A DNA stretch of 64,000 nucleotides from Rhizodiscina lignyota (GCA_010015805.1 ML978121.1:2976001-3040000); one strand, 5' to 3'; counted from the first letter of the stretch, positions 1 to 11,197 are shown. Program-made: numbers and translations. The notes: generated from the sequence alone by a model not told the origin.

Positions 1-62
1 AAACTGAACAATCCACGTGCTGTTCAATCACTTGAAGTTCCATTTTCTCATGTCCAATTGCA

Positions 63-919
63 ATGCCACTAATGCCTGAATCTACTGCAATGGCTACCAC
101 AGTTCCGCCCTCATCCACTCTCCCACCAGAAGTAATAACCTGTCTCCAAAATGCGCGATTCGTATGTCTCTTCTCTTTTCTTCTCAAAGCTCTCACCTTT
201 ATCTCTCGAGTCTTTTATACCCCGCAGTCTCCGAATCTAATCTTCAGTAGCTCCACCTTGCGACCTCTCATGCCAACCAACCCCACATCTCTCTCATGAA
301 CTACACATATCTCCCATCGACTCCTTTCCGTTCCACCCCTACCATAATCATGACTACTCCGCCCGCCTCAAATTCCAAGAAGACCGCCAATCTCCTCGCA
401 AACCCGCAAGTCTCACTCCTCGTACACGACTGGGTCTCCCATCGACCGCCAACACTATCTTCACCAGATCAGCAAACCAGCACAGCCGGCGACGGCAATT
501 CAGCAAGCGGAGGAAGTGCTGTACGTAGCCAGAGTCCCAGCGGCCGAGGCGCATCGAGTCTAGCCAGTCTGCTGCTCGGAATCAACACAGCGGCCCTCTC
601 GCGAATCAGCGTGACGCTGAACGGCGTGGCCGAGATTCTGCCTGAGGACTCGGAAGAAGCGAATTGGTGCAAGGCGCGACATGTGGAGAACAACACGTTT
701 GAGCCTGGACAGTCGTCTAGCATCGGGTCTGGGATCTTTGGCGGGAGCAACGCAGCCAGTGGGGATGGGGATGGGGGCGCAGGGTGCTATATTGAGGGTG
801 AGGAGGTCAGAGTCGTGGTGGTGCGGATACAAGATGGACGGCTATCGGATTGGAAGGGGCGAGTGGAAGATTGGACTGTTGGTGACGGGGAAGGGGAAGG
901 ATTGGTGAATGGAGCATGA
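63..919 (+). CDS. Pyridoxamine 5'-phosphate oxidase-like FMN-binding split-barrel protein
   Basis: Two exons, 63..161 and 251..919, joined by an 89-nt intron (gtatgt...ttcagtag). Splicing restores the continuous stretch NARFLHLATSHANQPHISLM, typical of fungal PNPOx-like proteins, and leads into the LMNYTYLP and TANLLANPQVSLLVHDW segments that form the split-barrel core. The product is 255 aa from the ATG at 63; in-frame ATGs at 72 and 90 are alternatives, and 90 (MATTVPPSS) gives an N-terminus more like relatives. These proteins are predicted to bind flavin, but their substrate is generally unknown, so a vitamin B6 role should not be assumed. A glycine/serine-rich insertion lies around residues 105-125 and a second glycine-rich stretch around 175-190. 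Family assignment is fairly secure, biochemical role is not. Confidence 0.8.
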
Positions 920-1687
920 AGAATGGCCTTTGACATGGCATTCGAGCACCAAGAGAAGTTGGGATGGGGACAAATGAAGTTGATCTCCTTTCATCGGAGC
1001 TCGTGCAATGATGGTATCGAACAGATGATAACACTTGTCGCAAACTATCCGTGAGTACTTGATACGAGGCTATCCATATCACGCAAGCAGATGTGACCGA
1101 GAGTGGATGATGCATTCTATACGATAATGAGGGTTCACGTTAGCAACATGAACAATGAGAATGAAGTCATGAAGTTCCGATGATTGATTCATGCCTAGTC
1201 GTTTTGACCGATGAAGAAACTAGTGTACATTTTCCGATTGTCTGTTCAGGGTATGCCCATATCCCTATCCGTGCCGTCATCATTGATTCATGAGTGGTAT
1301 AGTGCAGTCAGAACCGTCAAATGCAAATAAACGCCTGCTTAAAGTCCATGATGTGAGAGTGGGGAAGCCATGGACAGCCCTGAAAGCTACTGGTGACCAG
1401 AGCCATAGCGCGAGAGCGTGTTTCTCGCATCATCCCTCGAGTGCCTCCGAGTGTGATCGCTGGCCTCCGGAAGATTTTCAATCGAGACACGCTTTCGGAA
1501 TTGAGACGGAGACTCTTTCGAAGCATCAGGCATGTCGTCGGCAGCATCGCTGTGTGAAGAAAAGTATAAGTATGAACCAAGGTCATCATTCTTTAGGAAG
1601 TGTGCAACGAAGGAAAAGAAGTAGTTCGGCAGGATGTTAGGATGTAGGTGATTGGGCGTTCAGATTGTAGGAGCTTCTGCAAGGCAC
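920..1687. other. Intergenic, tail-to-tail spacer
   Basis: Sits between the 3' ends of the PNPOx-like gene and the glycine-rich gene. It contains a 116-codon open frame (1290..1640) with no recognisable protein features. I see no repeat, RNA gene or other signal. Confidence 0.5.
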
Positions 1688-2965
1688 CTACGTATAGGTC
1701 TTGTTGCCGCCCACAGTCTTGGAGCCGTCAAGGTCGGAGTCGACGCGAGGATCGACCTTGTTCATCATGTCTGAGGAGTGAGGACCCGCCGTATCTAAAG
1801 TAGGTAAGCAAAATTAGCACAGCTCTGAGTTTCATGTTTGCACGAGGGATAACATACTGGGCGCAGGGCCTGGAGCACCACTGCCGGTCACACCAGCACC
1901 GTGAGTACCAGCACCATGAGTACCGCTAGTGCCAAAGCCAGCATCACCGTATCCAGCGCCACCAGTAGTACCAGTCACACCTGAGTCGTAAGTGTTGGTG
2001 CCGGTCACGCCAGTGCCATGCGAATGAGTTCCGTGATGATGAGTTCCGAGACCAGCGTCGGCGGTCACATCATTGCCATATGTGTCGGTGACGCCTGCAC
2101 CACGAGTTGCGCCAGTTCCGAAGCCAGTAGCACCACCGGTGCTGTAGCCAGTAGTACCGGATGCGGCACCCAGGTTGCGAGAACCATCGCGGTCAGAATC
2201 GACACGAGGATCGGCCTTGTTTGCTGTGTGTACCGTCAGTAGCAAATTCAACCATTTTCATCGAGTGAATGACTTACCAAGGTTGCTGCTGTGAGGTCCC
2301 GCACCAGTCGACTGAGTGTTGCCCGTCAAGGTACCTCCGGTAGTCGTGCCTCCATAGCCAGCACCAGCACCATAGCCAGAACCAGCACCATAGCCAGAAC
2401 CAGCACCCAAGTTGCGAGAACCATCGCGGTCAGAGTCCACACGAGGATCGGCCTTATTTGCTGTGTGCACCGTCAGTAAGAAGATCATCCCTTTTCATCA
2501 GGTGAACGACTTACCAAGATTGCTGCTGTGAGGTCCCGCATTGGTCGACTGAGTGTTGCCAGTCAAGGTACCTCCGGTAGTCGTGCCTCCATAGCCAGCA
2601 CCGGCACCAGAACCAGCACCCGCGCCATAGCCAGAATTGCCAAGATTGTCACGGCCAGAATGGACACCAGCGCCATGGCCAGCAGCACCATAGCCAGCAG
2701 CACCGGTCGCACCACCCATGTTGCGAGAACCGTCGGCGTCAGAGTCAACGCGAGGATCAGCCTTGTTCACTGTAATGCCATCAGTTTGGGTCGAAATTGG
2801 GCTTCAAGACAATCACTTACGAAGGTTGTTGCCGTGAGGTCCGGCATTGGTCGACTGAGGATTGTCGGTCACAGTGCCTCCGGCCGTGGTAGTGGTGTTC
2901 TGGTGGTGTTCTGGATGCAACGCCTTATCGACGGCTTCCTTAGCCTTGTTGACGAGGCCAGACAT
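1688..2965 (-). CDS. Glycine-rich modular protein with repeated KADPRVDSD-type motifs (LEA/hydrophilin-like)
   Basis: Five exons on the minus strand: 2965..2821, 2769..2515, 2460..2278, 2223..1858, 1794..1688; 351 aa. All four introns are in phase 1. The N-terminus is MSGLVNKAKEAVDKAL. Exons 2-5 each open with a variant of NKADPRVDSDxDGSRN and all but the last middle ones end with an AGPHSSNL-like junction, with glycine, alanine and tyrosine-rich filler (YGAGAG, HGTG, TTGGTLTGN) between. The chain ends in NKTYT. The composition suggests a disordered, hydrophilic protein. Similar fungal proteins are annotated as LEA-like, cell-surface or stress proteins; function is unproven. There is no clear signal peptide. 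The last intron (1795..1857) is one copy of an introner-like family shared with two other genes here. The gene reads toward 920 and has more than 1.6 kb of upstream DNA. Confidence 0.8.
1795..1857 (-). repeat. Introner-like element, copy 1 (63-nt intron)
   Basis: Intron 4 of the glycine-rich gene. In transcript sense it begins GTATGTTATCCCTCGTGCAA and carries the branch region CTGTGCTAATTT. It matches introns at 15560..15623 and 44009..44070 over nearly its whole length, including both splice sites and the branch site, although the host genes are unrelated. Confidence 0.8.
1858..2769 (-). repeat. Tandem exon-plus-intron duplication inside the glycine-rich gene
   Basis: Three exons of exact codon multiples (255, 183 and 366 nt), all phase 1 at both ends, begin with nearly the same DPRVDSDxDGSRN coding block. 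The introns 2514..2461 and 2277..2224 are both 54 nt and clearly homologous: each starts GGTAAGTC(G/A)TTCAC and ends CTACTGACGGT(G/A)CACACAG or a close variant. Duplication therefore copied exon and intron together. Confidence 0.8.
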
Positions 2966-4621
2966 TATGATTGATGTGTGCGGTTGTGTACGTGAAGCTT
3001 GAGATGTGAGTGTGCAGCGGAAGTGTAGTGTTGAGTTCAGGGTTGCTTGAAGAGAGTTGTTGTAGTTGTAAGCATTGAGTAGAGAGGGAGAAGCTTAAGT
3101 ACTTCGAAGCCATGCAAGGCAAGAATGAGGAAACGGCGACGTCATTCCGTGTAACACCTGCGAAGGCAGGAACGACGTGAAGAGCAACACTTGAAACGAT
3201 GAAAGGGCAATGCAAACACGCATCTACCCTGGTTACGAATGCCGAAGATAGCCATCCTCAAGAGCTGGATTACCGCTTTGGGACGCGTCACTTGCACTTT
3301 CTTAAACCATTACGCAATATGTGCACTCTTGTGCATCAATTAGGCCAGATTCGTTCATAAGCTTTGGGCTGGAGCGTAGGGGTGTCCGACTCTAGCGGAT
3401 ACCTGCGCAAGTGTGAAGTCTTGGAGCGGTTGCGGTTAACTATCGTCATAGTGTGGTTGGTTTAAAATGTCTACGTCTACGATCGTATGGTACCGCACAA
3501 AACTGATGCGTAGAGTATTGCCAAGTGCTAAAGGTGGCTCTTGCCACAAATGCTTAGCAACGACGCAGTTGGTGAAAGAGAAGTCTCTTTCAACTAGTGA
3601 AATTTTTGGATGAAGCAATTGGGGCCCCTTTCATTCACGCTCTAGCTCGACACTTTAACTAGCCCTGGTTGCGTGCGCCTCCTGGAAGAACTTACTATAC
3701 GTTATCGACAGGAACTAAAAAGTGACGTTGTGGCTGCGTCTGTGGCGGTGCTGCGTCATCGCCAAGATGAACCAGAACAAGGGGTGGTGGAAAATCTATG
3801 AATTTGCCGGTCAGAGCTGGGTTTAATTGTCATAATAGCGCTCTCGGTCTCCTCGAAAACAAGATTAGTTCGTAGCTATTGATGAAGATCGTCGCAGTGT
3901 GCCGTGTGCTCTGGTACGTGAGGTAAGATCTGTTTGTCATGTGGTTTCCCGTCGACTACTCTAGCGCACCGCTGTTGTGATCGAGATCAGGCTGTTTGTC
4001 TTGGAGCGAGGTTTGAAACCCAACCGGCTTTCAGCAATCTGTAAACATGGAGACTGAGGAGCTGACTCCGAGGCCTCTTAGAGTTGATATTGTCTCAACC
4101 TCTCGAAAACGGATGTCCGACTTGAGAGGTTGAGATGAGAGTCTGACATGAAAGATATGGTCATCAATTTCTTGGGTTGCGCATTGTCGTCTCGTAATAA
4201 CTCCAAGCATGAAATGGTGATGAGAGGGATGACAATCCACCTGCTGAGCATTGAAGGTCGTTCTTCCTCCGAAGAGCACTTCCAACAGCCAGATGAATTG
4301 CACACTTGTCAATTGAAATTGGGGTTTTCCGTATGCTACAACACCTTCCACTACGTACAGCATTTTGAACGCCTTCCATGCCCTTTTCTATGGGATTTCG
4401 CGCGCGCCAAAGAAATATAACTACATCGTAGAATAGACAGGCTATGCGAAGAGGAGTGGAGTGTTTGCAGCAAAGGAGATGGCTGGACATTATACATAAG
4501 ATTCGCTTCCAACGAAACGGCAAATGGATCTCCAGCTAGATTTCGGTGCTTGGCGACGGAAGCGAGCGGGAAGGCTCGGGTGTGGAGAGGTTAGAGTTGG
4601 CGAAATCAACTACGTGTAGTT
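2966..4621. other. Intergenic region upstream of the glycine-rich gene and downstream of TUF1
   Basis: About 1.65 kb. The part next to 2965 should hold the promoter and 5' leader of the glycine-rich gene. Short open frames at 3436..3618 and 4031..4523 overlap on both strands with no protein features. I see no repeat or RNA gene. Confidence 0.5.
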
Positions 4622-6201
4622 TTAAGCAAGGACTCGCGTCACCAACCCAGTTGCAACGGTACGGCCGCCTTCGCGGATGTTGAAGCGCTGGCCAGGCTCC
4701 ATTGATAACGGCATCAATGTCTCGCAGACCATCTCGACATTGTCGCCCGGCATTACCATCTTCGCATCTGGATCTGGCGTGCCCTCTGGCCATGAGAGCA
4801 TGCATGATTCGTCTGTCATTCCGTTAATTATCATGGACGGCCCAAAGATCGAGCTTTACTTACCCGCAGTTCTGAGGTACATTTGAGGTCTATAGCCATT
4901 CTGGAAACCAGTGTGTCGGCCACCTTCCTCTTTACTTAGAACGTATAATGACGCCAAAAACTTCTTGTGTGCTTTCGCAGTTCCCGGTAGCGCTATGACC
5001 ATTCCTCTCTTCACATCCTCGCGCTTCACACCACGAAGCAGAAGACCCGACGCGTCACCAGCTCGGCTCTCGTCGCAACTCTTCTTAAACGTCTCGATAT
5101 CTGTGACTTTTGTCTTGATCGGCGCGTCATTCTTGCCCACAAGCTCAACTTCGGTATCCTTCTTCAATGCGCCACGTTCAACTCGGCCAGATGCTACAGT
5201 CCCACGACCGGAAATGGAGAAGACATCTTCGACTGACATCAAGAACGGCTTCTCCAAGTCTCGCTGCGGGGTAGGTATCCATTCGTCAACAGCCTTGAGC
5301 AGTTCGTCAATCTTTTCCACACCAATCTCGTTCCGGCGGCCCTCGAGGGCGCAAAGTGCGGATCCCATGATAATGGGCGTATCATCTCCTTCGAAGCCGT
5401 ATGAAGAGAGGAGCTCGCGCATCTCCATCTCGACGAGTTCCAACATCTCCTGGTCTTCAATTGCGTCCACCTTGTTGACGAAGACCACGATACGTTGGAC
5501 ACCGACTTGACGTGCCAGAAGTAAATGTTCCCGGGTTTGTGGCCTGTGTAAGTAGTTTGTTAGCTCTTCTTTTGTAATAATCGCCAAGGTCATCAAAACT
5601 CATTGTATCTAAGTGTCATACATTTGCCCATCGCTAGCCGCAACCACAATGATTGCACCATCCATTGTGGCCGCACCAGTAATCATGTTCTTGATGTAAT
5701 CTGCATGGCCGGGACAGTCAACGTGTGCATAATGTCGATTATCGGTCTGATATTCGATGTGCGCCGTCGAGATGGTGATACCACGCTTCCGCTCTTCGGG
5801 TGCTTTGTCGATGGCTCCGTACTCGAGGAACGTAGCCATTCCCTTTTCCGCTTGGCGTTTTGTAATTGCTGCTGTCAGAGTCGTCTTCGGCAAGTCAGTG
5901 CAAAGGCACAGAAAGGATGGGATAGGTCGCGTGAGGGGGAAATTACTTTGCCATGATCGACGTGCCCGATTGTTCCTTTGAGGATGTCAGTTTCGAGTCC
6001 AATTGCTCCAGCGGGACAGTAAAGCCTACCAATATTGACGTGTGGCTTGTTGCGCTCAAAGACAGTCGCATAGTTTCTCCATTGCGATGTGTACTGTGCT
6101 CCGCCCCTCGATCCGAGCGCACTCTGGAGCGGGTTCACTCCCTTTTGCTGCCGCAGTGCAGCTCTGGACGTTCGTAGGAAGGCTCTTGAAAAGGTCGACA
6201 T
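4622..6201 (-). CDS. TUF1: Elongation factor Tu, mitochondrial
   Basis: Five exons: 6201..6030, 5975..5947 (29 nt), 5884..5622, 5543..4864, 4812..4622; 444 aa. It delivers aminoacyl-tRNA to the mitochondrial ribosome in a GTP-dependent way. The first ~45 residues ([19 protein letters not shown]...) are arginine/serine-rich with few acids, a mitochondrial presequence, followed by the EF-Tu start KPHVNIG. GTPase motifs are intact: G1 GHVDHGKT about residues 61-68, RGITI switch I, DCPGHADY about 123-130, NKVD in exon 4. Domains 2 and 3 are complete, ending [15 protein letters not shown]. Introns 1 and 2 isolate the small exon carrying the P-loop. The start at 6201 (MSTF) is chosen; there is no further upstream in-frame ATG. 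It is divergent from the HIBCH gene across about 420 bp. Confidence 0.97.
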
Positions 6202-6620
6202 ATTGTACACAGCTCAACGAGAAGGCCAAAGCTGGAGGGAGGAGAAAGGCAACGGGAACGAAGGAAGAGAGCGGAGTGATGAAAATGTATATCTACAGCT
6301 CGGAGGTTGCGATTTTCTTAGCGCAGAAAAGGAACTCGCGAAATCACGTGCAGCTCCAAGCTTTCAGGAGCTCGAGCTTCAGCCCTACAGAGCTGCGGAG
6401 AAGCATTCCCTGCACTACCGATCCGACCGCTTGCATGTACATGTATTCTAACTTCTAGCTCTGATCCATTGTCCTTGTGCGGCGACCTCCTGTTAGCATT
6501 CTAGCAGAGTCTGTGGCTCGGACTTCCACGTTCGCTGACATCTTTCTTTGGAGCTCGTCAACATCCGAGGTCCAAGGTATCTTGACATAATCTTCACGGG
6601 CACACTATCCATTTCCATAC
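6202..6620. promoter_or_regulatory. Divergent promoter region of TUF1 and the HIBCH-type gene
   Basis: 419 bp between two divergent start codons, both for mitochondrial proteins, so shared regulation is possible. A CACGTG box occurs near 6345. No TATA box or other element is assigned with confidence. Confidence 0.4.
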
Positions 6621-8307
6621 ATGTCTTTAAGGGCGCCAATATTTCGCACAGCGACGTCGCTGAGTCGCTGTACGCGCCACCGACCGATCATCATGCCATT
6701 GAGAGCCAAAATAACCAATCCAGCCGTTGGCGGGGATAGGACGGTAATTGAGCCTCCGCAGTCGTGGAGAGTTATGCTAATGCTCCAGAGTAGCAGGCCA
6801 AACCAATCTCTACAGATGCGATGGTGGAGCAGATTGTAAAGGAGCAACCCGGTGATGAGCCAGACGATGTCATATTCGAGACGAAGTACGGCGTCCGAAC
6901 CATCGAACTGAACAGACCAAAGAAACTCAACTCTCTGAATGGCTCAATGGCCAGGAAGATCATTGCACGGTTAAAGGTACGTCTGACTAGACTGTGGGGA
7001 CTCTTTATATGAGTTGGATGGCTGACTTTACATTGTAGGAATGGGAGAAGTCTCAACTCGCAACCGCAGTCATCATCAAAGGCGCTGGCAGAGCTTTCTG
7101 TGCAGGCGGCGACGTCGCAGCTCTCGCAAAATGGGACGCCGAAGGCCCAGAAGGACAACAAAGATCAGCAGATTACTTCGCTCTCGAATACAAGCTCGAC
7201 CACCTAATTGCCTCGTACGAGAAACCTTACATCGCATTCATCGACGGTATCACGATGGGTGGAGGTGTGGGCCTTTCGACACACGCGCCATTTAGGATAG
7301 CGACAGAGAATACAGTCTTTGCAATGCCGGAGACCACAATTGGCTTCTTCCCGGATGTAGGAGCAAGCTTTTTCCTACCGCGAATGGATGGACAAATGGG
7401 CACATATCTCGCTCTCACATCGGAGCAGATGAAGGGCGTTGACGTATTGTACGTGGTCATCTTTATGCAGCCCTGCCATTCGGTTGGTGGGTATGTTGCT
7501 TTAACACTGACTTCTCACAGCTATCATGGCATCGCAACCCACTATATCCACTCATCCACACTCCCAGACCTTGAAGCCCGCCTCGCCGAACTTACCTTCA
7601 AAGACTACCTCTCCCTCCAAGAGCGCCACGCGGTCATCAACTCCACAATCGAAGAGTTCTGCACTGGTCTCCCCGCTCCTCGCGCGAACATCTCCGGCGC
7701 CCTTCGCCGCGCCGTAGACACCTGCTTCGCACCATCCAATCGTACACCGCCCGCCGTTTTGTCTGCGCTCAAGAACGCAGAGCAGAATGGTGAAACGGAC
7801 GAAATCAAGACATGGGCAAAGAAGACCATCGCAACTATAAACGAGCGGAGCCCGACCAGTGTCGCGGTTACGCTGCGTCAATTGCACACCAGCCGTGCGT
7901 GGAACATTGCGCAGACGTTCCAGCACGAGCATAACATTGCAGCACGTTTCATGGCGCATCCAGACTTCGTGACGGGCGTGACAGCGCGGCTCGTGGATCG
8001 CATCAAAACCCGCCCAGCGTGGAAGCCCAACACTCTTGCCGAGGTCACTGATGCGGAGGTCAATAGTTTCTTCGACAAGGAACCTAAGATGGAGCTGTTG
8101 AACAATAACGAATTGGCCACATATACAGAATATCCGCATGCGTGGATTGGGCTACCGAGGGAAGGCGAGATAGCGCAGATGATGAAGGACCAGCCGAATG
8201 CACAGAAGGCGGAAGTAGTAAAGTTCTTCGTCGACAGGAGTAGAGGAAAGCAGGGTGTAAAAGAGAAGGTTGAGGAAGTATACGATAGGGTGGCCGAAAC
8301 GAAATAA
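6621..8307 (+). CDS. 3-hydroxyisobutyryl-CoA hydrolase, mitochondrial (EHD3/HIBCH type)
   Basis: Four exons: 6621..6743, 6794..6976, 7039..7448, 7521..8307; 500 aa. It hydrolyses 3-hydroxyisobutyryl-CoA in valine catabolism, in the mitochondrion. The N-terminus (MSLRAPIFRTATSLSRCTRH) looks like a presequence. The crotonase fold is clear: GVRTIELNRPKKLNSLN, GAGRAFCAGGDV, DGITMGGGVGLS (oxyanion hole), MPETTIGFFPDVG and the HIBCH-specific C-terminal half. Intron 1 (6744..6793) is the least certain; it was chosen because it joins the presequence in frame to DAMVEQIVKEQPGDEPDDV and has a TGCTAAT branch site. Intron 3 (7449..7520) is 72 nt and has no in-frame stop, so the open frame runs through it. 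Removing it restores FYHGIATHYIHSS, as in the family. Confidence 0.93.
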
Positions 8308-8901
8308 ATGAAAAGAGACATATTGTGCAATATGTATTACTTGGTAGACATATAAACTGTTACCGCTGGCATAAAATCCCTACTGAAAGGGCATTAGTCT
8401 GTTCCAGAATGCTTGGTTAACATCTTACATGGTTGAAGTACGGCCATCATCGAACTTCTTCCCTTCAGGTGTCCCATGCCATTTCTGGCATCTCCCAGCT
8501 TCCTTACACCGCGCCTCAGCCAGGGAGTCTCATTCCAGCCTCAAAGTTAGTACCTCTGACCGAGATCCTGGAGCCATCCGACTAGGGGCTTTAAGCCACC
8601 TAGGTTAAGGGGGATCCGTCAGCGGAAAACGAGTCGACAAGGAGGTTCGAGGAGGACAAACCTGTAAGGCAGATGAAGTCAACCAGATGACCCGTGGACA
8701 TGCCTTATTCTTCAACTCAAGAGCTAACATGTCTGAAAGGCTGCTGGAATATGGTTTACACAGTGTTTGCAGATGCACTGCTCTTACGTGCACAATGTTT
8801 ATTGACGGAAGAGGATATTTTATGTATCACACCGGTCGCCCAACTCCTCTGTTCAATTTTACGCTTCTTAGCCCCCATCCAACATGAAAGCCAATCACTT
8901 T
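8308..8901. other. Intergenic, tail-to-tail spacer
   Basis: Lies between the 3' ends of the HIBCH-type gene and the F-box gene. Open frames at 8605..8887 show no protein features. I see no repeat or structured element. Confidence 0.5.
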
Positions 8902-10242
8902 TTAGTCATCATTGGCATCATCACCATCATAATAAAATTCAAATGCATATTTGGAAAGCCAGTACGTGTCGTCCTCCTCGTCATCCACCTCAGCTTCAGA
9001 TGCAACTTCAGAAAGGGAGCCCTCGCCTTCGCCCTCATCCTCGTCCTCGTCCTCGTCCTCATTGTTGCTCATCTCATATTTTAACAACAGATCAGTGGTA
9101 CTCTCTACGTCTGACTCTGTCATATGCCAGAGGTCGTGTTCACGATCTGTTTCATAACACTGCCGCACAGTGATGAATTTCAAGTTAAGCTTGTTGCGGA
9201 GATTACCAATAACCAGATCCCATGAACCGAAAATCTCGATTTGCGCGAGCTGGAGGTTTCGGAGCGTTCGGGCGAATAAACAGAGGAAGGCCTCGAGCTG
9301 AGCAGACTTGATCCATGCAATGGTTTTGATTCGAATTGTCTCAAGCGGCGGTAACTGCGCATCTTGTAGCTGCGAACATGCTTCCAATATCTCCCCAATT
9401 CGAGGGCAACCATCCCAAGAAGGTATCTTGAGGTTGATCTCCTTCAGTGAAGGCGTATGCGCCAGAAAGAGGGAGAGCTTCTGAGGATTTGGTGAATCTG
9501 AAATCTTCATATTAAGACTTAACGTCTTTAATGCGCCCAGGCCGCAACTCCCCGAACCAAACCGGATCATTGGGAGCTCGATATAAGGGATGGGCAGGTA
9601 AGAAAGGCAATTAGTACGTATGTGTCTCCAAGATTTTAGATGCACCTCTATGGCCAAGTCGTTCAGCTGGATGGAGCTTTCAGTCACAACATCAACCAGT
9701 TGTTGAATGATCATGCTGCCGACATATGTGAAAGCGTTAAGTTCGTCGGGTTGCGGTACAGAGAAGCAGAAGGTGTGCCGCCCAAGTGGGTGTCCAAGCC
9801 CACGCTCGTGGTGGAGCTGTGTGAAGCGTATGGAATGACAGTTCTTGAGCCTCCTCAGAGCGGAATCAAGACCGGATCGAATCAGAGAAGATTCCCTCTG
9901 AACGAAGTTGTCCAGGATGTGCCATTGCCTCCAATAGTTTGCCTTTCTTGTGCTCGTTGCCTGGTCTCCAGAATCATCGTCCATTATGTACCACGCGACA
10001 TTGATAGACAACGCGCGCACGGCGTTCGCGAATCGCGGATGGTTTGAGATTTGGTCCAGCCGTTGGAGTGACGGTTTGCTTATGATAAGTTCAACGTGCG
10101 CAAAATTCTTCGCAAATCGGTGGAACGACTTGTCCCGCAATTGCCGGGATGTGAGTCGGAAAGCACGCTGATGGGGTATCGAAAGATGAGAGAAGATGTT
10201 CTCGGTGATTTCCTCCGGAAGCGACTCAAGGGTGGTCGCCAT
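8902..10242 (-). CDS. F-box protein with an acidic C-terminal tail
   Basis: Single exon, 446 aa from the ATG at 10242. The F-box is at the start: LPEEITENIFSHLSIPHQRAF, about residues 7-27. F-box proteins recruit substrates to SCF (Skp1-cullin) ubiquitin ligases. The middle contains leucine-spaced segments (LKTLSLNMKIS, LKEINLKIPSW, LETIRIKTIAW) like the irregular leucine-rich repeats of fungal F-box proteins. The last ~55 residues are strongly acidic (a run of ED pairs near residue 395, then EEDD and DGDDANDD). The frame stays open upstream to 10398, which would add 52 residues rich in S, R and L. I prefer 10242 because the F-box normally begins within ten residues of the start and the extension lies in a duplicated leader segment. 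Substrate unknown. Confidence 0.82.
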   Translation of the reverse strand: MATTLESLPEEITENIFSHLSIPHQRAFRLTSRQLRDKSFHRFAKNFAHVELIISKPSLQRLDQISNHPRFANAVRALSINVAWYIMDDDSGDQATSTRKANYWRQWHILDNFVQRESSLIRSGLDSALRRLKNCHSIRFTQLHHERGLGHPLGRHTFCFSVPQPDELNAFTYVGSMIIQQLVDVVTESSIQLNDLAIEVHLKSWRHIRTNCLSYLPIPYIELPMIRFGSGSCGLGALKTLSLNMKISDSPNPQKLSLFLAHTPSLKEINLKIPSWDGCPRIGEILEACSQLQDAQLPPLETIRIKTIAWIKSAQLEAFLCLFARTLRNLQLAQIEIFGSWDLVIGNLRNKLNLKFITVRQCYETDREHDLWHMTESDVESTTDLLLKYEMSNNEDEDEDEDEGEGEGSLSEVASEAEVDDEEDDTYWLSKYAFEFYYDGDDANDD

Positions 10243-11197
10243 AGTCGATATGGAACTTGTCAAGCACGAACAACGAAGGCTCGAAGGCTGTTCTGGTTGA
10301 GCTGTTGTAAGAGAGAACAATCTACGAGAGAGAGAAATGCTAATACTTATACGCCTCTCTGGAGCTATGAGACTAGCAGCGCAGCGGAAGGCGTTCAAAA
10401 AATGTGCTTCACCTACTGACAGAATTGAAACTTTCGTGTCCGATGGCTCTCAGATATACGAGTTATCGCTTATGTGACCTTGAGAGTCTCGGTTATCCTA
10501 ATCGGTATCGCGGTTTGCGCGTAAGGTGAAGACGGTGGAGCTAGTCAAGCGCGAACAACGAAGGCGCAGAAGGTGTTTGTTCGAGCTGATTGTAAGAGAG
10601 AACAATCTACGGGAGAGAAAGAAAGCTACCTGTTGTACCCTCTGGAGCTATGACGCCAGCGGCGCCGCGGAAGGTGTATAAAATGGTCCAACACCCCTGG
10701 TGGGGTTCGTGTGATGTGAGCGCGTGTTGCGTAATAGTGGATGGGAGTGAACGCGACTGGTTGGCCGCAAAGGGATAGAATGTTGTCAAGACGCAAGTGG
10801 GTTGCTTGCAGAGGGGAGGAAAAGAGGAAGGTTTGGAAGTGAAGTATTTATCACATCCGCGGCAATGACGCGGTGACACAATAGAGTAAACATAAGGCGA
10901 CATCGGACCGCCAAGAGTACTCATTTGCATCAACACTTATTTTGCCCATTCATTTAACGTTAATGCGAAACACTTAATTCCTAAACTCGACTGTGATTAC
11001 AGTTTTAGTTACAGTTGTTGGCCAATGCCCAATTCCTGGATTCCAAATCATATGAGCCTAATATGCTGGCCGGGGGTATGATATTGAAGGGAAAGGCGAG
11101 CCCCTAGATAAAAGAGAGTTACTGACATTGAACTTCGGTAACCGGAGGGTAGCACAATATCTGAGCAAGTCTTTCTTTCTCACTCAATTACCCATTC
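10243..11197. other. Intergenic region upstream of the F-box gene, with a duplicated leader
   Basis: Holds the F-box promoter/leader, its diverged duplicate (10247..10402 and 10531..10688), and the 3' flank of the OsmC gene. The open frame at 10607..10936 has no recognisable features. Confidence 0.5.
10247..10688. repeat. Direct repeat of about 155 bp in the F-box leader (10247..10402 and 10531..10688)
   Basis: Both copies contain GCGAACAACGAAGG or CACGAACAACGAAGG, then GTAAGAGAGAACAATCTACG, CTCTGGAGCTATGA and GCGGAAGG in the same order and spacing. Identity is roughly 75-80 percent by eye. They are separated by about 130 bp. Copy one is the immediate 5' leader of the F-box gene. Confidence 0.75.

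Noticed and set aside
1290-1640. 116-codon open frame
   Set aside because: No domain, odd composition, overlapping frames on the other strand, and no splice context; likely chance in a tail-to-tail spacer.
4911-5510. 199-codon open frame on the + strand
   Set aside because: Antisense shadow of TUF1 exon 4.
8694-9173. 159-codon open frame downstream of the HIBCH-type gene
   Set aside because: Antisense to the acidic tail of the F-box gene; its proline/arginine runs are the complement of the GAG/GAC-rich coding strand.
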